Shown one piece after another: positions 53,431 through 63,071 of a DNA stretch of 64,000 nt. How positions within the stretch are numbered: the first letter of the stretch is position 1; every line of letters starts with the position of its first letter. The notes beneath the pieces are model-generated. The model was given only the letters and a program-made list of their open reading frames with translations. It had not been told where the DNA came from and made no database searches. Both the position numbers and the translations under genes were made by a program. The stretch comes from Fusarium oxysporum f. sp. lycopersici 4287 (Eukaryota; Ascomycota; Sordariomycetes; Hypocreales; Nectriaceae): the NCBI RefSeq assembly GCF_000149955.1, contig NC_030991.1, forward strand, positions 3,760,187 through 3,824,186. The letters are read 5' to 3'.

Positions 53431-56400
53431 CAATAGGTCCCAGTTGAGCCTGCATTTCCTAGGCAGTCTTCTATCCTCTGGAGCCTTGCTTCTATTCCTT
53501 CTTGCTTCCGGCTCTGCTGCTGTCTTTCCTGAATATCTTCCAGGCCAAGTTGATAGAGGAAGCGGTTCCATCTGCCTGCCGGCAGGGCCTTTGTTAATCC
53601 GTCTGCGATCATATCCGTTGATTTGGTGTATTTGACTTGAATTCTCCCTTCTTGGACCTCCTGTCTCAGCCAGTGGTTGTGAATATCCACGTGCCGCAAC
53701 TTAGTCTTCAAAGTAGCGATTTCGGCGGTCACAAGGTTGATAGTTTGAGTATTGTCGCAGTCGATACGGATAGTCGGATCATCCATCTGAACTGTAAGCT
53801 CTTTCAACAGCCGACTCACATAGAGGGATTCCTTAGCAGCCTGTGCCAGGGCTAGGAGCTCTGCCTCTGTTGTGGATGTGGTGACTGTGTCCTGCTTGCT
53901 AGCTCTCCAGCCGATCAACCCGTCGAATAGTCGGATAGTGTACGCTTGGGAGCTTTTCCGATCAAGGGTGTTATCGGCAAAAGAAGCGTCACTAGCAACT
54001 GTAAGACCTCCGGGCCCTCCGAATCGTAGGGCTCGGTGCCTTGTGTGTGAGAGGTAGTGGATAACGCGGTCGGCGGCGTCTTGGTGTTCTTGGCCAGGGT
54101 TGACAAGAAATCGGGCCAGCCTGGAGGCGGCGAAAGCTATGTCAGGCCGGGTGTTAACGGCGATATAGAGGATCGAGCCGACTTTACGTTGATATCGTTG
54201 AAGTTCTGCCGGGGTTGCTAGTCCTGTTTGAGGTCGTAGCTCTGTTTGAGTCATTGGTACTGTAGATGTTCCCTTGTTAGCTAGATTTGCGATTTTGTCA
54301 ATGTAGGCTGTTTGAGATAGCCAAATCTTCCTTGCAGGTCGGTCCCGTATGACTTCCATTCCTAGGAACCATTGCACGGGGTCTCCGCCTGTTAGTTTGT
54401 ATTTTGATCCAAGCTGTCTAGTCAATTCATCGGCCTTGTCTTTCCGGGCCTTCCTGTAAGCGATGATAACATCGTCAACGTAAAAGAAGAAGAGGACTCC
54501 TTCCTTCTTGAAACAACAAGGTTCGTGAGGAATCTGTGTGTAGCCTAACTCTAGGAGGGTCTTCGAGAGTTCTTTCTGCCATAGCAAGGGAGAGGCTCGT
54601 AGTCCGTACAGGGCCTTGTTGAGCTTCAGGATAGTTGCTGTTTTCTTATACCCCGGGGCCATGTGCATGAAAATATCCTGGTCAATTGGGGCGTTTACGA
54701 AGGCGTTGACCACATCGTATTGGACCATCTCTAGGTCAAATCTGGCCGCAATGGCTATCAGGGTCCGGAAAGACCTTCCGGCTAGGGTAGCTGCATATGT
54801 TTCTTGCAACCTTCCCTTAGCTTGTTGGTCTCCTCTGACCACTAGCCGTGCCTTGCATTTCTGAAATCGGCCGTGTTTATCGAACTTGTAAACGTATACC
54901 CACATACAACCAAGGACTTGTTGGTCAACGGCGCAAGCGTCTTTCTTTCGAATCTCAGTCCAGGACCTCATTTCCTTGTGACTCTGAAGGTGGCTTTCTT
55001 CAGCCTCTTGAAAGAGCATTCCAAAAGGGTGATGCTTTAGGTCTTGATGTTTCGTCGGGGGCGGCGGTAGAGAGTTTCGATGCATTTTCACCCCTTGTCG
55101 GAGCTTCCGTTCAATTGAGGTCTGGAGAGGGGACTTTGTTCCGGCTAGGAAGGCTGCTTGCCACGAGACTGTTTTGTTTCCTTCGTCTGATAAGACCCTG
55201 GAGCTGTGCGCTAGTAGCGCTGACAGTGGTGTGACTGGAGGTGTTAGAAGGATATCAGAGTCTTCTGACTGTTTAAGGCCGTTTTCTAGGGCAGTCGCCA
55301 CGATGCAGTCTTCTGTTTCGTCTGTAATAGGGCTGCTTTCGTCTGCTAGGGTGGTTGTTGGAAGGACCACTTCAATACAGTCTTCAACCTGTTCGGCTTG
55401 TTCGTTGTCGTCTTGTTCCGGCAGGGAGGATCCTTGTACGAACTTGGCAACTTCTTCTAGGTCAGCTTCGAGTAGTTCATCTTTGAAGCTTTCCCAGTCT
55501 CCGTTGCAGCCTTCGTCTTCATTAAATATGACGTCTCGAGTATTGACTATCCGGTTGATCGTGGGGATCCAGATCCTATAGATATTTGAGGACCTATATC
55601 CCACTAGGAAGCCGATCCAACCTTTGGGCTTAAGCCGCATCTTGCGATTGACCTTCTGCTGGGCATCTGAGGTCATTGCATAGGCCTTGCAGCCAAATGC
55701 CCGTAGGTGTGTTTGATCCGGCTGTTTCTTCGGCTGTGGAATCCCTGCTGCTTTGGCTGATGCTGTATGCAGTTGATCATATGGCGTTTTCCAGCCTGAT
55801 GCGTAGTTCGGCGTTCGGTTGTACAGATAAACTGCTGTCCTTCCAATTTCTGGCCACAGCTGGTGAGGAAGCTTTGCGCCTGTTCGCATAGCCCTTTCCT
55901 TGTCCTTGACTACACCCCCTGAGCGTTCGGCACCCCCATTCTGGGCTTGTGTGTATGGGGCCGAGGGCTCGATGATGATAGCTCTATTCCTCAGGAAGTC
56001 TCCGATTTTCGGCTTGATCTCCGTGATCTCGTTATCGCATTCGATGACTTTGACCTTGAGGCCGTGTTGGACTTCCAGATGACTTAGGAAGGATTTGAAA
56101 GCGGTGATAACAGCTTCTGTCGTCCGGGCTGTGAGGTAGTAATCCCAGATGTAACCCGTAGCTCGGCAGGTTAACAACATCTGTGAGGTATAGCCGCCTA
56201 TGCCTTCTTGGTAGTCATGGAAGTCAATAGCGATACGCTCGCCGGCCTTCTGATCGGATTGTCTTGGGGCTCGTCTGATTTGTCTCTTGATCTTCGATAT
56301 GCCACAGGCGTCGCATTCAACAGTGGCTGGTCCTCGTATTCGCACCCCTTGAGAGGCCGAGATAAGATGTTCCAGAGCTTGTGGTCCCGGGTGCCCTAGG

Positions 56401-56918
56401 CGACTGTGCCATCGGATAGCTTCTCCCGTCAAAGGGGCTCTCTTTGTGTGAGAGCTGAATCTGTGGGCTGCAAAGGCTGCTTTTGGGAAGCTTTCTGACT
56501 GGTATTCGACGACATACTGGCCGTATAGGTCATGGATTGTGCATGCAATCGTTCGGTCGAGTCGTCGGAGGGTCGTTGGGTTACGCCTATTATCCCAATA
56601 GAAGCCTTTCTTTCGTAGTTGACGTAGGGAGACTAGGGTCGTAAGGAGCCGAGGGCAATAGGCTACATCTTCAAGCATTAGGACTCGAGTTCCTGTGAGC
56701 CTGATGGTCATGGTTCCGTAGCCTAAGATGGGTAGTTTTCGGTCTCCTGCCCAGATGAAGTCGCCTGGAATAGCCTGCTGGAATCTCGCTAGTCTGTTGG
56801 CACTGTTTGTGATTGAGATAGTAGCTCCGGGGTCGAGGATCACGGAGTTCCGTAAGGGATAGTTATCCCTTTGGGCTGCAAAGGCGGTCTTGATTTCGGC
56901 GACTGGTCGGCCGTACAG
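53430..56918 (-). CDS. Copia pol polyprotein (protease, integrase, RT, RNase H)
   Basis: The frame is open for 1163 codons up to the TGA at 56919-56921. In order it shows a protease-like LDPGATISI (D-P-G instead of the usual D-S/T-G), an integrase zinc region (HSRLGHPG...CDACGISK), integrase core acidic residues (IAIDFHDY, IECDNEI, GGAERSGGVV), GWIGFLVGY, the RT blocks KCKARLVVRGDQQ, YDVVNAFVNAP, ALYGLRASP and FFFYVDDVII (YVDD), and RNase H (ASDASFADNTLDRKSS, TSTTEAELLALA) ending in DMIADGLTKALP. Length and content are those of a complete copia pol. The proline in the protease motif is unusual and could lower or abolish protease activity. No ATG is needed if pol is made by readthrough from gag. 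Confidence 0.9.
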   Translation of the reverse strand: MYGRPVAEIKTAFAAQRDNYPLRNSVILDPGATISITNSANRLARFQQAIPGDFIWAGDRKLPILGYGTMTIRLTGTRVLMLEDVAYCPRLLTTLVSLRQLRKKGFYWDNRRNPTTLRRLDRTIACTIHDLYGQYVVEYQSESFPKAAFAAHRFSSHTKRAPLTGEAIRWHSRLGHPGPQALEHLISASQGVRIRGPATVECDACGISKIKRQIRRAPRQSDQKAGERIAIDFHDYQEGIGGYTSQMLLTCRATGYIWDYYLTARTTEAVITAFKSFLSHLEVQHGLKVKVIECDNEITEIKPKIGDFLRNRAIIIEPSAPYTQAQNGGAERSGGVVKDKERAMRTGAKLPHQLWPEIGRTAVYLYNRTPNYASGWKTPYDQLHTASAKAAGIPQPKKQPDQTHLRAFGCKAYAMTSDAQQKVNRKMRLKPKGWIGFLVGYRSSNIYRIWIPTINRIVNTRDVIFNEDEGCNGDWESFKDELLEADLEEVAKFVQGSSLPEQDDNEQAEQVEDCIEVVLPTTTLADESSPITDETEDCIVATALENGLKQSEDSDILLTPPVTPLSALLAHSSRVLSDEGNKTVSWQAAFLAGTKSPLQTSIERKLRQGVKMHRNSLPPPPTKHQDLKHHPFGMLFQEAEESHLQSHKEMRSWTEIRKKDACAVDQQVLGCMWVYVYKFDKHGRFQKCKARLVVRGDQQAKGRLQETYAATLAGRSFRTLIAIAARFDLEMVQYDVVNAFVNAPIDQDIFMHMAPGYKKTATILKLNKALYGLRASPLLWQKELSKTLLELGYTQIPHEPCCFKKEGVLFFFYVDDVIIAYRKARKDKADELTRQLGSKYKLTGGDPVQWFLGMEVIRDRPARKIWLSQTAYIDKIANLANKGTSTVPMTQTELRPQTGLATPAELQRYQRKVGSILYIAVNTRPDIAFAASRLARFLVNPGQEHQDAADRVIHYLSHTRHRALRFGGPGGLTVASDASFADNTLDRKSSQAYTIRLFDGLIGWRASKQDTVTTSTTEAELLALAQAAKESLYVSRLLKELTVQMDDPTIRIDCDNTQTINLVTAEIATLKTKLRHVDIHNHWLRQEVQEGRIQVKYTKSTDMIADGLTKALPAGRWNRFLYQLGLEDIQERQQQSRKQEGIEARLQRIEDCLGNAGSTGTY

Positions 56919-58124
56919 TCATTGGTCTGAGTTTTCTTCCTTTGTTGGCTGCATCAAGGTTCTGTCTTTTGTGGTCCTGGCCTTCTTCCGAGTGAGGGCT
57001 TTTACCTTGGCCTCCAGGTCTGAGTCTTCCTCGAGAGCTTCTTTCACCTTCTTTTGGATCTTCTCTCGGGGCTTGAATCCCTTCCATGCCTGATTTGGAA
57101 AGACATAGAAGCATTTCGCAAGTTCGTGGGATAACCCACACGCCGGGCATTCCTGTCTCTTCTCAGGAGACCTCTGGCGTTTTCTTTCTCCCTTCTTCGA
57201 AAATGGGTACTGGCCTTCAATGATGCGGGCGTCCCCTTCATCATCCTGGGGGTCCTCCCCAGCATAGCTCGCAGAAAACGCACCGCGGGCCACTCGGCCC
57301 TTCGTGGCTTCTGCATCTTGGAGCTCATTTCGGAAGGCGTTCCCTACATCTCGGTATGAGAGGGCCCTATTTTGCAATAGAGTCTTTGAAGAGATTTTGT
57401 ATGAGGCAGTCCAGCTGGGCAAGATGTGTGTGGTGACACTGAAGAAGTCCCAGGCCCATGCACTGTTGTGGAGCGTTTCAGGGACCTCTCGTTGTCGCCC
57501 TTTCGCCATTGCCTCTTCCCATTGATCTAGCCACTTGAATGCTGCTTGGCTGACCGTCTTTGGGGCAGTTCTTAGTAATGTAAGATACCTATTTCTGGCA
57601 TCCTTCGTTTCATCTTCCTCGGTCCTTCCACACCGGGCACGAAGGTTCCAGTGCCATTCGTATATTGATTCGTGTGACTGACAGCAGGTTTGAATCAAGC
57701 TTGGGGAGACCGTACGGATAACCCAGTCCTGAAGGGTTCCAAGAGCGTTTTTCTGTTTTTCGAAAACCTTCTCTTGTAGCTGATAAAAGGTTAAATCCTG
57801 CTGGAAGATCTTCTGGCCTTGGTCTGTAAGGTCAGAGATAGACCATGTTCCATTTGCCGTTTCCTGAATGTCGTCTGGGGCGCCGTCTTGAGATTCGGCA
57901 GTATGAGACCGGATTGTTCGTTGGGCTGTAGCGGTCTTCGTATATCTGCGTTTTCTTATATCCGGGATAGCTGGTTCGTCTCCGAGGAATGTCTTGCTTT
58001 TGAGGTGCTGCTGAAGACCAAGACGATGGGCCTGAAGGAGGAATTCATGCTCCCAGTTGAGGAAGTCCTCAGGCTTAGAGAGGGTAGCCGTAAGACCTTC
58101 CTTTTGGGGCTTGGATAGGGACAT
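56919..58124 (-). CDS. Copia gag
   Basis: The 401-residue frame starts at ATG 58124 (MSLSKPQKEGLTATLSKPED), 75 bases inside the 5' LTR edge. It has the tryptophan/helix-rich gag body (FLNWEHEFLLQAHRLGLQQHL; KWLDQWEEAMAKG) and a short-spaced knuckle CPACGLSHELAKC. A basic region follows (KVKALTRKKARTTKDR). It ends ENSDQ-TGA. The codon after the stop and all following codons are in the same frame as pol, so only this TGA separates the two products. Confidence 0.85.
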   Translation of the reverse strand: MSLSKPQKEGLTATLSKPEDFLNWEHEFLLQAHRLGLQQHLKSKTFLGDEPAIPDIRKRRYTKTATAQRTIRSHTAESQDGAPDDIQETANGTWSISDLTDQGQKIFQQDLTFYQLQEKVFEKQKNALGTLQDWVIRTVSPSLIQTCCQSHESIYEWHWNLRARCGRTEEDETKDARNRYLTLLRTAPKTVSQAAFKWLDQWEEAMAKGRQREVPETLHNSAWAWDFFSVTTHILPSWTASYKISSKTLLQNRALSYRDVGNAFRNELQDAEATKGRVARGAFSASYAGEDPQDDEGDARIIEGQYPFSKKGERKRQRSPEKRQECPACGLSHELAKCFYVFPNQAWKGFKPREKIQKKVKEALEEDSDLEAKVKALTRKKARTTKDRTLMQPTKEENSDQ

Positions 58125-58185
58125 TATGTATGAGAAAGAGGGTTCTTCAAGGTATTGAAAAATAAAAATAAAAATGGTTGAGGCA

Positions 58186-58199
58186 ATGAGACTCTTAAT
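58186..58199 (-). promoter_or_regulatory. Primer-binding site complementary to a tRNA-Lys(CUU) half molecule
   Basis: Immediately inside the 5' LTR the plus strand reads ATGAGACTCTTAAT. This equals the anticodon stem and loop of eukaryotic tRNA-Lys(CUU) through nucleotide 39 (anticodon CTT). The element RNA would therefore pair with the 3' end of a tRNA 5' half, the priming mode known for Drosophila copia with initiator tRNA. Confidence 0.65.
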
Positions 58200-58405
58200 T
58201 GTCAGATATTAAGGTGAATCGTGTATATTTCTTGATTCTTTCGCAATCGAAGGACCATTGAGACCTTATATCTTTGACTGGTTCCTTCTAGGACTTGAGT
58301 CCTAGAAAGTCCTAGATGAAAGTCCTACGATCTAAGTTTAGGGCGTCAAACTTTAATCCTGAACCTTAATCCTGAAGTTGAGGGTGAACCCTCCAACATT
58401 CAACA
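58200..58405 (-). repeat. Copia 5' LTR (206 bp)
   Basis: This is the 5' LTR in the sense of the element and matches 53211-53416. Transcription of the element would start in it and run leftward. Confidence 0.85.
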
Positions 58406-59259
58406 CGTCCCATTCCCAGAAATGATGGGACACCTGAAGCCAAAAGAGCCCGACGTGGAGTAGTTCATACCGGATATGTGCACTCGGCCGGTATTCAAGT
58501 CTCATCCAGCAATCCTGAAGACCGCAATCATTCATCACCTGGCGGCAGCGAAGGATCTACTGGCTACACCGAAACAAAGCCCACTCAAGAGCTCCCCGCC
58601 GAGGATAACGCCTTGCATCTGATCAATCGCGTGTTGCGCCACCTGCTGTACTACACACAGCCTCTTAACGCGTCACCTGTACTCGACCTCCGCCAGAAAT
58701 GTCGCATGGTCTCACAGATTTCCGAGTTGAAGAAGCAGTTCGTTGCTGTTGACGACGGCGGGTTAATCCTCAGAGTCGAGGGGGGTGTATCTACCGGGCC
58801 TCATATTGCGATTGCACTGCTTGAGGCCAAACGGCGCCTTGTGGTTGATGATAACAAGCCCAGGATCTCGGATGAGTGCTTGGCGCAGATGACTTGCGAG
58901 GCAATCCTGGCTAGAGCCATACCTGCTGAGGAACAGCTCGGAAATGAACGGTATGTATCTATCCTTCGAGTCAAACTCGGAAAGTAGTCACTAACTAAAG
59001 CAGAACCATCGTTCTTAATGCCACGAGCCATTACGTGTGCTTCTTGGAGTTCAATGTGACCAAGGCTTACATGCGTAGGTTGATGGCCGGCCAGTTACCA
59101 TCTGAGTCACTGAAGGTCACGGCAACCCACTGGTTTGATCTAAGTGCTGTTGAAGGGAGACGAGGCGTTTTGAACAACATTCGGGGCTTGCTAGGAATGG
59201 CGATGGATCGTCAGCCACAGCAGGATGTCATCAGTGACAGTGAGGGTGTTGAGGAGTAG
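58406..59259 (+). pseudogene. 5'-truncated gene with a PD-(D/E)XK-like region
   Basis: The frame is open right up to the LTR edge and has no ATG before CRMVSQI, so the 5' end appears cut off by the retrotransposon. Exon 58406-58950 and exon 59004-59259 are joined by a 53-nt intron (GTATGT donor, CTAAC branch) giving GNER|TIVLNA in frame. A basic patch KRARRG lies near the cut. The middle has VDDGGLILRVEGG and, about 25 residues on, IAIALLEAKRRLV. An aspartate followed by E-x-K is the pattern of PD-(D/E)XK nuclease-type folds, which are common in fungal orphan proteins. The C-terminus is acidic (SDSEGVEE). Exact family not recognised. Confidence 0.5.
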
Positions 59260-59626
59260 TGATTCTCCTGCTGGGTTCTTTGTAGTTAAACCTTTCTGTG
59301 CACTGCTATCAAAGCAGTTCTTTAAATAACTAGACAGTTTGCGGAGGTAATTGGAAGTATAGAACCCTTGATGCTGCCATAAAGTCAAAGCCGGAGGACC
59401 CGTTATACACTGCTCGAAGCTGAATGATGGGGGAGTCTGGAGAGATAAGATAAGCGAGGGTCGTAGATCCAACTAAGGTGACGAGTATCCTCGAATCTTC
59501 GTGCCTCAGCGGAGAGACATAATTCCGTTCCCGCCCTCGCTAAACTCTTGTCGCGTGTGCCAAAGAATTAAATCATCATTGCAACAACACTCATTCTCAT
59601 TCTACACTCTCTGCGATGCGCGGGAA
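59260..59626. other. Interval and probable 5' region of the next gene
   Basis: About 370 bp. An in-frame extension upstream of 59627 is open but has no ATG and is not conserved-looking. Confidence 0.3.
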
Positions 59627-60652
59627 ATGGCCGACACGATGCCGATAACAAAGTCTCTACATAGACTGTGCGTCGAGAACCCGCGATTCCTCGTTCAACC
59701 TTTATTCTGGACTCCCAAGCACCTCCAAGTGCTTCGCTGCCATTTCCAGCACCTCGACTCAACCGTCCTCCCTCCCTCCCTCCCACCATCACCACCGCTC
59801 TCGCCCAGCAGCGACACCAAGCCAGATGACACAGAGCATTACATAAAACAGCTGCTCAACGGTCGATTCGCCTCTGCCAAGTTCGCCTGCTTTGCCTTGC
59901 TGATCCAACCTCATGGCGTGATTGACGGCAACGCTCGACCTCACTTCTTCTACAACAGGCTCGGAGTCCATACGCCAGAGTGCGAAACCTTCAAGATAGG
60001 CGACGCATACAATCTTCAGCAGCGGCCGATTGTCGGCCACTTTCTGTACGAGAAACTTGTCGAGCAGCGACGACGAGCCCTCAAGCCTAAGCGTCATCCC
60101 GTGGAGGGCGCCTCCAATGTTCCCGGCGAGAGAATCTACCAGCGCCGATTGCGCGACTTGACTCCTGCGTTGTGGTTTGAGGACCCATACTTGGTCTGCG
60201 TTCTGCTGTCCCTGGCTCAACTACAGTGGTGCTGTCGAAAGACGACGCCAGAAGCCTTCTTCGTACGCCAAACCACATTCCCTTGTTCGTTGCCCCACTG
60301 ACAGTCAATTCCATAGGTCCGATTGCTAGTAACAAACGCCTCCGACCAAATGAACGCACACGTCTTCCGCGCCGATATCCCCTCCAAACTCCTCCACGCG
60401 CTCGACAACCCGCTCGACGATATGGACGGCCTTGTCTGGCCAGCGATACAGCACGTCCAGGTCCCATTCGAACCACACGGGAGCTTCTCGGAACGGGTGG
60501 CGGGACAATTACTCGCTGGTCTCAAGACACGCGCTCTCGAAGAGTCGCCGCGTGGAGAGAAGCGCAAGCGTGATGAGATGGATGTCGCGGGGGAAGGGAA
60601 GAGCGTCAAGAGCTGGGATGCGACTGTTCAGCCTGCTGCGGTGCCTGGCTGA
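59627..60652 (+). CDS. Conserved-looking orphan protein, 323 residues
   Basis: Exons 59627-60262 and 60317-60652. ATG 59627 has a good context (GGAAATGG). The 54-nt intron (GTACGC to CCATAG, CTGAC branch) joins EAFF to VRLLVTNAS in frame, giving a coherent block WFEDPYLVCVLLSLAQLQW...VRLLVTN...HVFRADIP. A proline/serine linker (about residues 46-66) separates an N-terminal helix-rich part from this core. The C-terminus has a basic EKRKRDE nuclear-signal-like patch. I have no name for the family. The matched intron argues for a functional gene. Confidence 0.6.
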
Positions 60653-61303
60653 TGGTTCTGTCGCGTCCAGCGCAATTGATATTAAGGTGGAAGAGCTGGC
60701 GTTGGTGATCCTGTCGCGGTCCAACAAGTCCCCAACATGAATATAACCGCCGATGTAGCGTACGAAGCATGACACAGCCCCACCGACACGGAATCGGGGC
60801 TTTTCGTACGCCCTAGAGCGACAAACATAATATGTGCATAGTAGCAGTAAGTTCAGCGGTGCAGAGATCGCAGACGTGCCTTGACTGACCGAGCAGCAGA
60901 CATATGCAATGCATTCTTCCACATCACCGCTCAACCCGCATAACTATTTGTAGTCATTGACGACAGAGTTTCCGCCATCTCATGCCATGCGCGTGGATGT
61001 AGGCCGTCGATAGCGACTGGGAATGGAGGGTGGATATTTAGAGCTGATTGTCCAAGAGGGATTAAATATTTGCATGCATAACATGCTGTCACCAAATTGA
61101 CAGGAGATAATTAAAATCCACTGAAGTATATAACGATTAGCCCTGTTCGGGTAAAAGCGGCAGCTCAAAAAAGTAGATCGAACAGTTTAGTTTGATGAGT
61201 CCGACTATATTGGTTATGGGCCAGGATCAAGCCGCCTATTGATGACACTTGTGTGTGGTTTCTTGAAGTGCCCGAATATGTCCAGTGGCTTGAGAGTCAG
61301 TCA
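60653..61303. other. Interval without a supported gene
   Basis: About 650 bp between two convergent gene ends. Nothing recognised. Confidence 0.35.
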
Positions 61304-62745
61304 TCATCCCTCCTCTGGATATCCGGCGACCACTCTTCCTGACCCGCAGCCAATTACATGAACAGATCCTGAAGGTTCAGTTAGAATCGTCGATACACCA
61401 GGCCGGAAATCCGGTGGGACCCACAAAACTCTACGTCCGTCAGGTCCACCCGCTGTAATCCATGTGTTGTCGTGGTTGATCCCGAAGCCTAATCTGATAT
61501 CCACTTCTCCTTGACCTCTGGGCTACCCAGCTTTAGTTCGCGCTCGCTCGAATACGACGTACTACTGTACAGAAAACCAAGACTGAAACGGCCTGCACTC
61601 GTGACAAAAACCGAATCATTCTCAAGAAAATAAAAGACGTTGGCAATTCGGCTCGCATCAAAGCTCTTAACGTTGATGCCCGTCGCCACGTTCCATATCT
61701 TGACGGTCTTATCATATGATCCCGACGCGATGAGTGTGCCATCCTTCGAAAAAACCACAGAGCTGACCGACTGCATATGACCCTCAAGAGTCCGTTCCTC
61801 TTCACCCGTTGCCACATTCCATATCTTGGCAGTCTTATCAGGTGAAGCGGATGCGATGAGCTTTCCGTCCTTCGAAAAGACCATAGACCTGACCCAACTC
61901 GTATGACCCTCAAGTGTTTGTAAAACTGCATTCCAGTTGGAGTCCACGTTTGAGAGTAAGGAGATCCACCTGGGAAGATAACGTTGGAATGTCTGTCGCA
62001 TAATGCTCTGCTTTGGCGCAAACACAAGTGCTGACGCGTAGAGCTGAAGGGGTGCAGTGTCGATTATCCAACAACAGTTGAGCACGAACCGTTTCGCATC
62101 ACGCAAAAAGGTAACAACTTGGGCACCTTTTTCAGGCTAAAAAAACGTCTCTCAGCAGATCCCTAGAACGCATAAGGCGAATGTCTTACATCGACTATGC
62201 TCTGCAACTCGTCTATGAATCCGATGCACTCTGATATCCTTCCAATCAGGCTCAACGCTTCTAGCCAATGGAGAAAGTGGAGCTCAAGGAATTCGTGTGC
62301 TTGGTCTCCATCTCGAACCCTCTCTTGGCTGTCCTTGAAATGATAGACCCAATAAAGGCAGGCGTACTGAGCCTCCGGAGGCAGGCAACTGTTAATAACC
62401 TTCTTGTCGATGTCCGACCGTGCAACTCCGGGCGTGCGCCGGCCGCATATATCTCTTTTGAGACAACCATTATCCATGAGCAGCTGAAGGCACCTAATTG
62501 CCAACTTCTGTGTCTCCTTTTCAACAACCCAGGATTGGTCCGTCTTGTGCTTATCGCGATTGATCAGGAAGTCCCGAAACGACAGATGAAGTGGCTTAAT
62601 AGGAGCATTCTTTTCAGACGGGATGTGGAGGACTGAAGGGAGCAGGCCCACCATATGGCGAATTCTTTTTTCGTTAATATCAAGAATACGGGCGAGACAT
62701 GCAGCTGTCGATAAGCAATCGATAAGAGCGGCCTCCATCCTCGAT
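61304..62745 (-). pseudogene. 3' part of a NACHT/WD40 NLR-like gene, truncated and frameshifted
   Basis: The minus strand starts abruptly inside the region after the NACHT domain (LIDCLSTAACLARILDINEKRI, SVLHIPSEKN...LHLSFRDFLINRDKH). It continues through the helical linker (YACLYWVYHFKDS, LHFLHWLEALSLIG) and, after a clean 53-nt intron (62137-62189) joining QSIVD to PEKGAQVVTFLRDAKRFVL, through APLQLYASALVFAP. Two WD40 repeats follow: LEGHTSWVRSMVFSKDGKLIASASPDKTAKIW and LEGHMQSVSSVVFSKDGTLIASGSYDKTVKIW (by position). The C-terminal beta part (GFGINHDNTWITAGG, LWVPPDFRP, IGCGSGRVV) is in another frame, so one frameshift lies near 61500. No NACHT or effector domain is found upstream on this strand. 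Confidence 0.85.
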
Positions 62746-63071
62746 TAGGCGAACGGGGAGGAGTTGCTCAGAGCACCATTTTTCGATGGCGCGTCACACT
62801 AGAATGCCCCATGGTTTTAGACATACCCAACCTCCTTCTCGGAACTTCGTATGGTGGTTCCAACGAAATGCCTCTCTTGCTCGCGACGAAGACCCAGAGC
62901 TCCCGCCTGGCTGATGTGAATACCTGCGATGGCTTCAGCAGCATTGCTGATTGGCTTGAGTCACGTGTACTATGCATGTTGGGAGGACTGAGCCTCGCCA
63001 ACCCCGCACGATAGTCAGGCCGCTATTGCTATCATCAACGAACCTGAGAGCAAATGCAGTGATCAGATCCA
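62746..63071. other. Divergent intergenic region of two NLR genes
   Basis: About 325 bp. It contains one CACGTG (about 62963) that could be an E-box-like site. The left part is the break point of the truncated minus-strand NLR. Confidence 0.4.

Larger units (their letters stand above)
53211..58405 (-). mobile_element. Ty1/copia LTR retrotransposon, 5195 bp
   Basis: The element is read on the minus strand. LTRs of 206 bp lie at 53211-53416 and 58200-58405; by eye they are identical, beginning TGTCAGATATTAAGG and ending CATTCAACA. Gag, protease, integrase, reverse transcriptase and RNase H are in copia order. The coding frame is open apart from one TGA between gag and pol. Matching LTRs indicate a recent insertion or recent conversion. 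The flanks do not share a 5-bp target duplication (CTTAC left, CGTCC right) and belong to different truncated genes. Confidence 0.9.

Noticed and set aside
53444..57525. Many plus-strand frames across the copia element
   Set aside because: They lie antisense to gag and pol and have no homology.
58353..58538. Minus-strand frame spanning the LTR edge
   Set aside because: It is antisense to the truncated plus-strand gene and crosses the LTR without any conserved content.
62768..63001. Minus-strand frame as the missing NACHT part of the truncated NLR
   Set aside because: Its translation has no Walker or NACHT motifs and does not connect to the fragment downstream.
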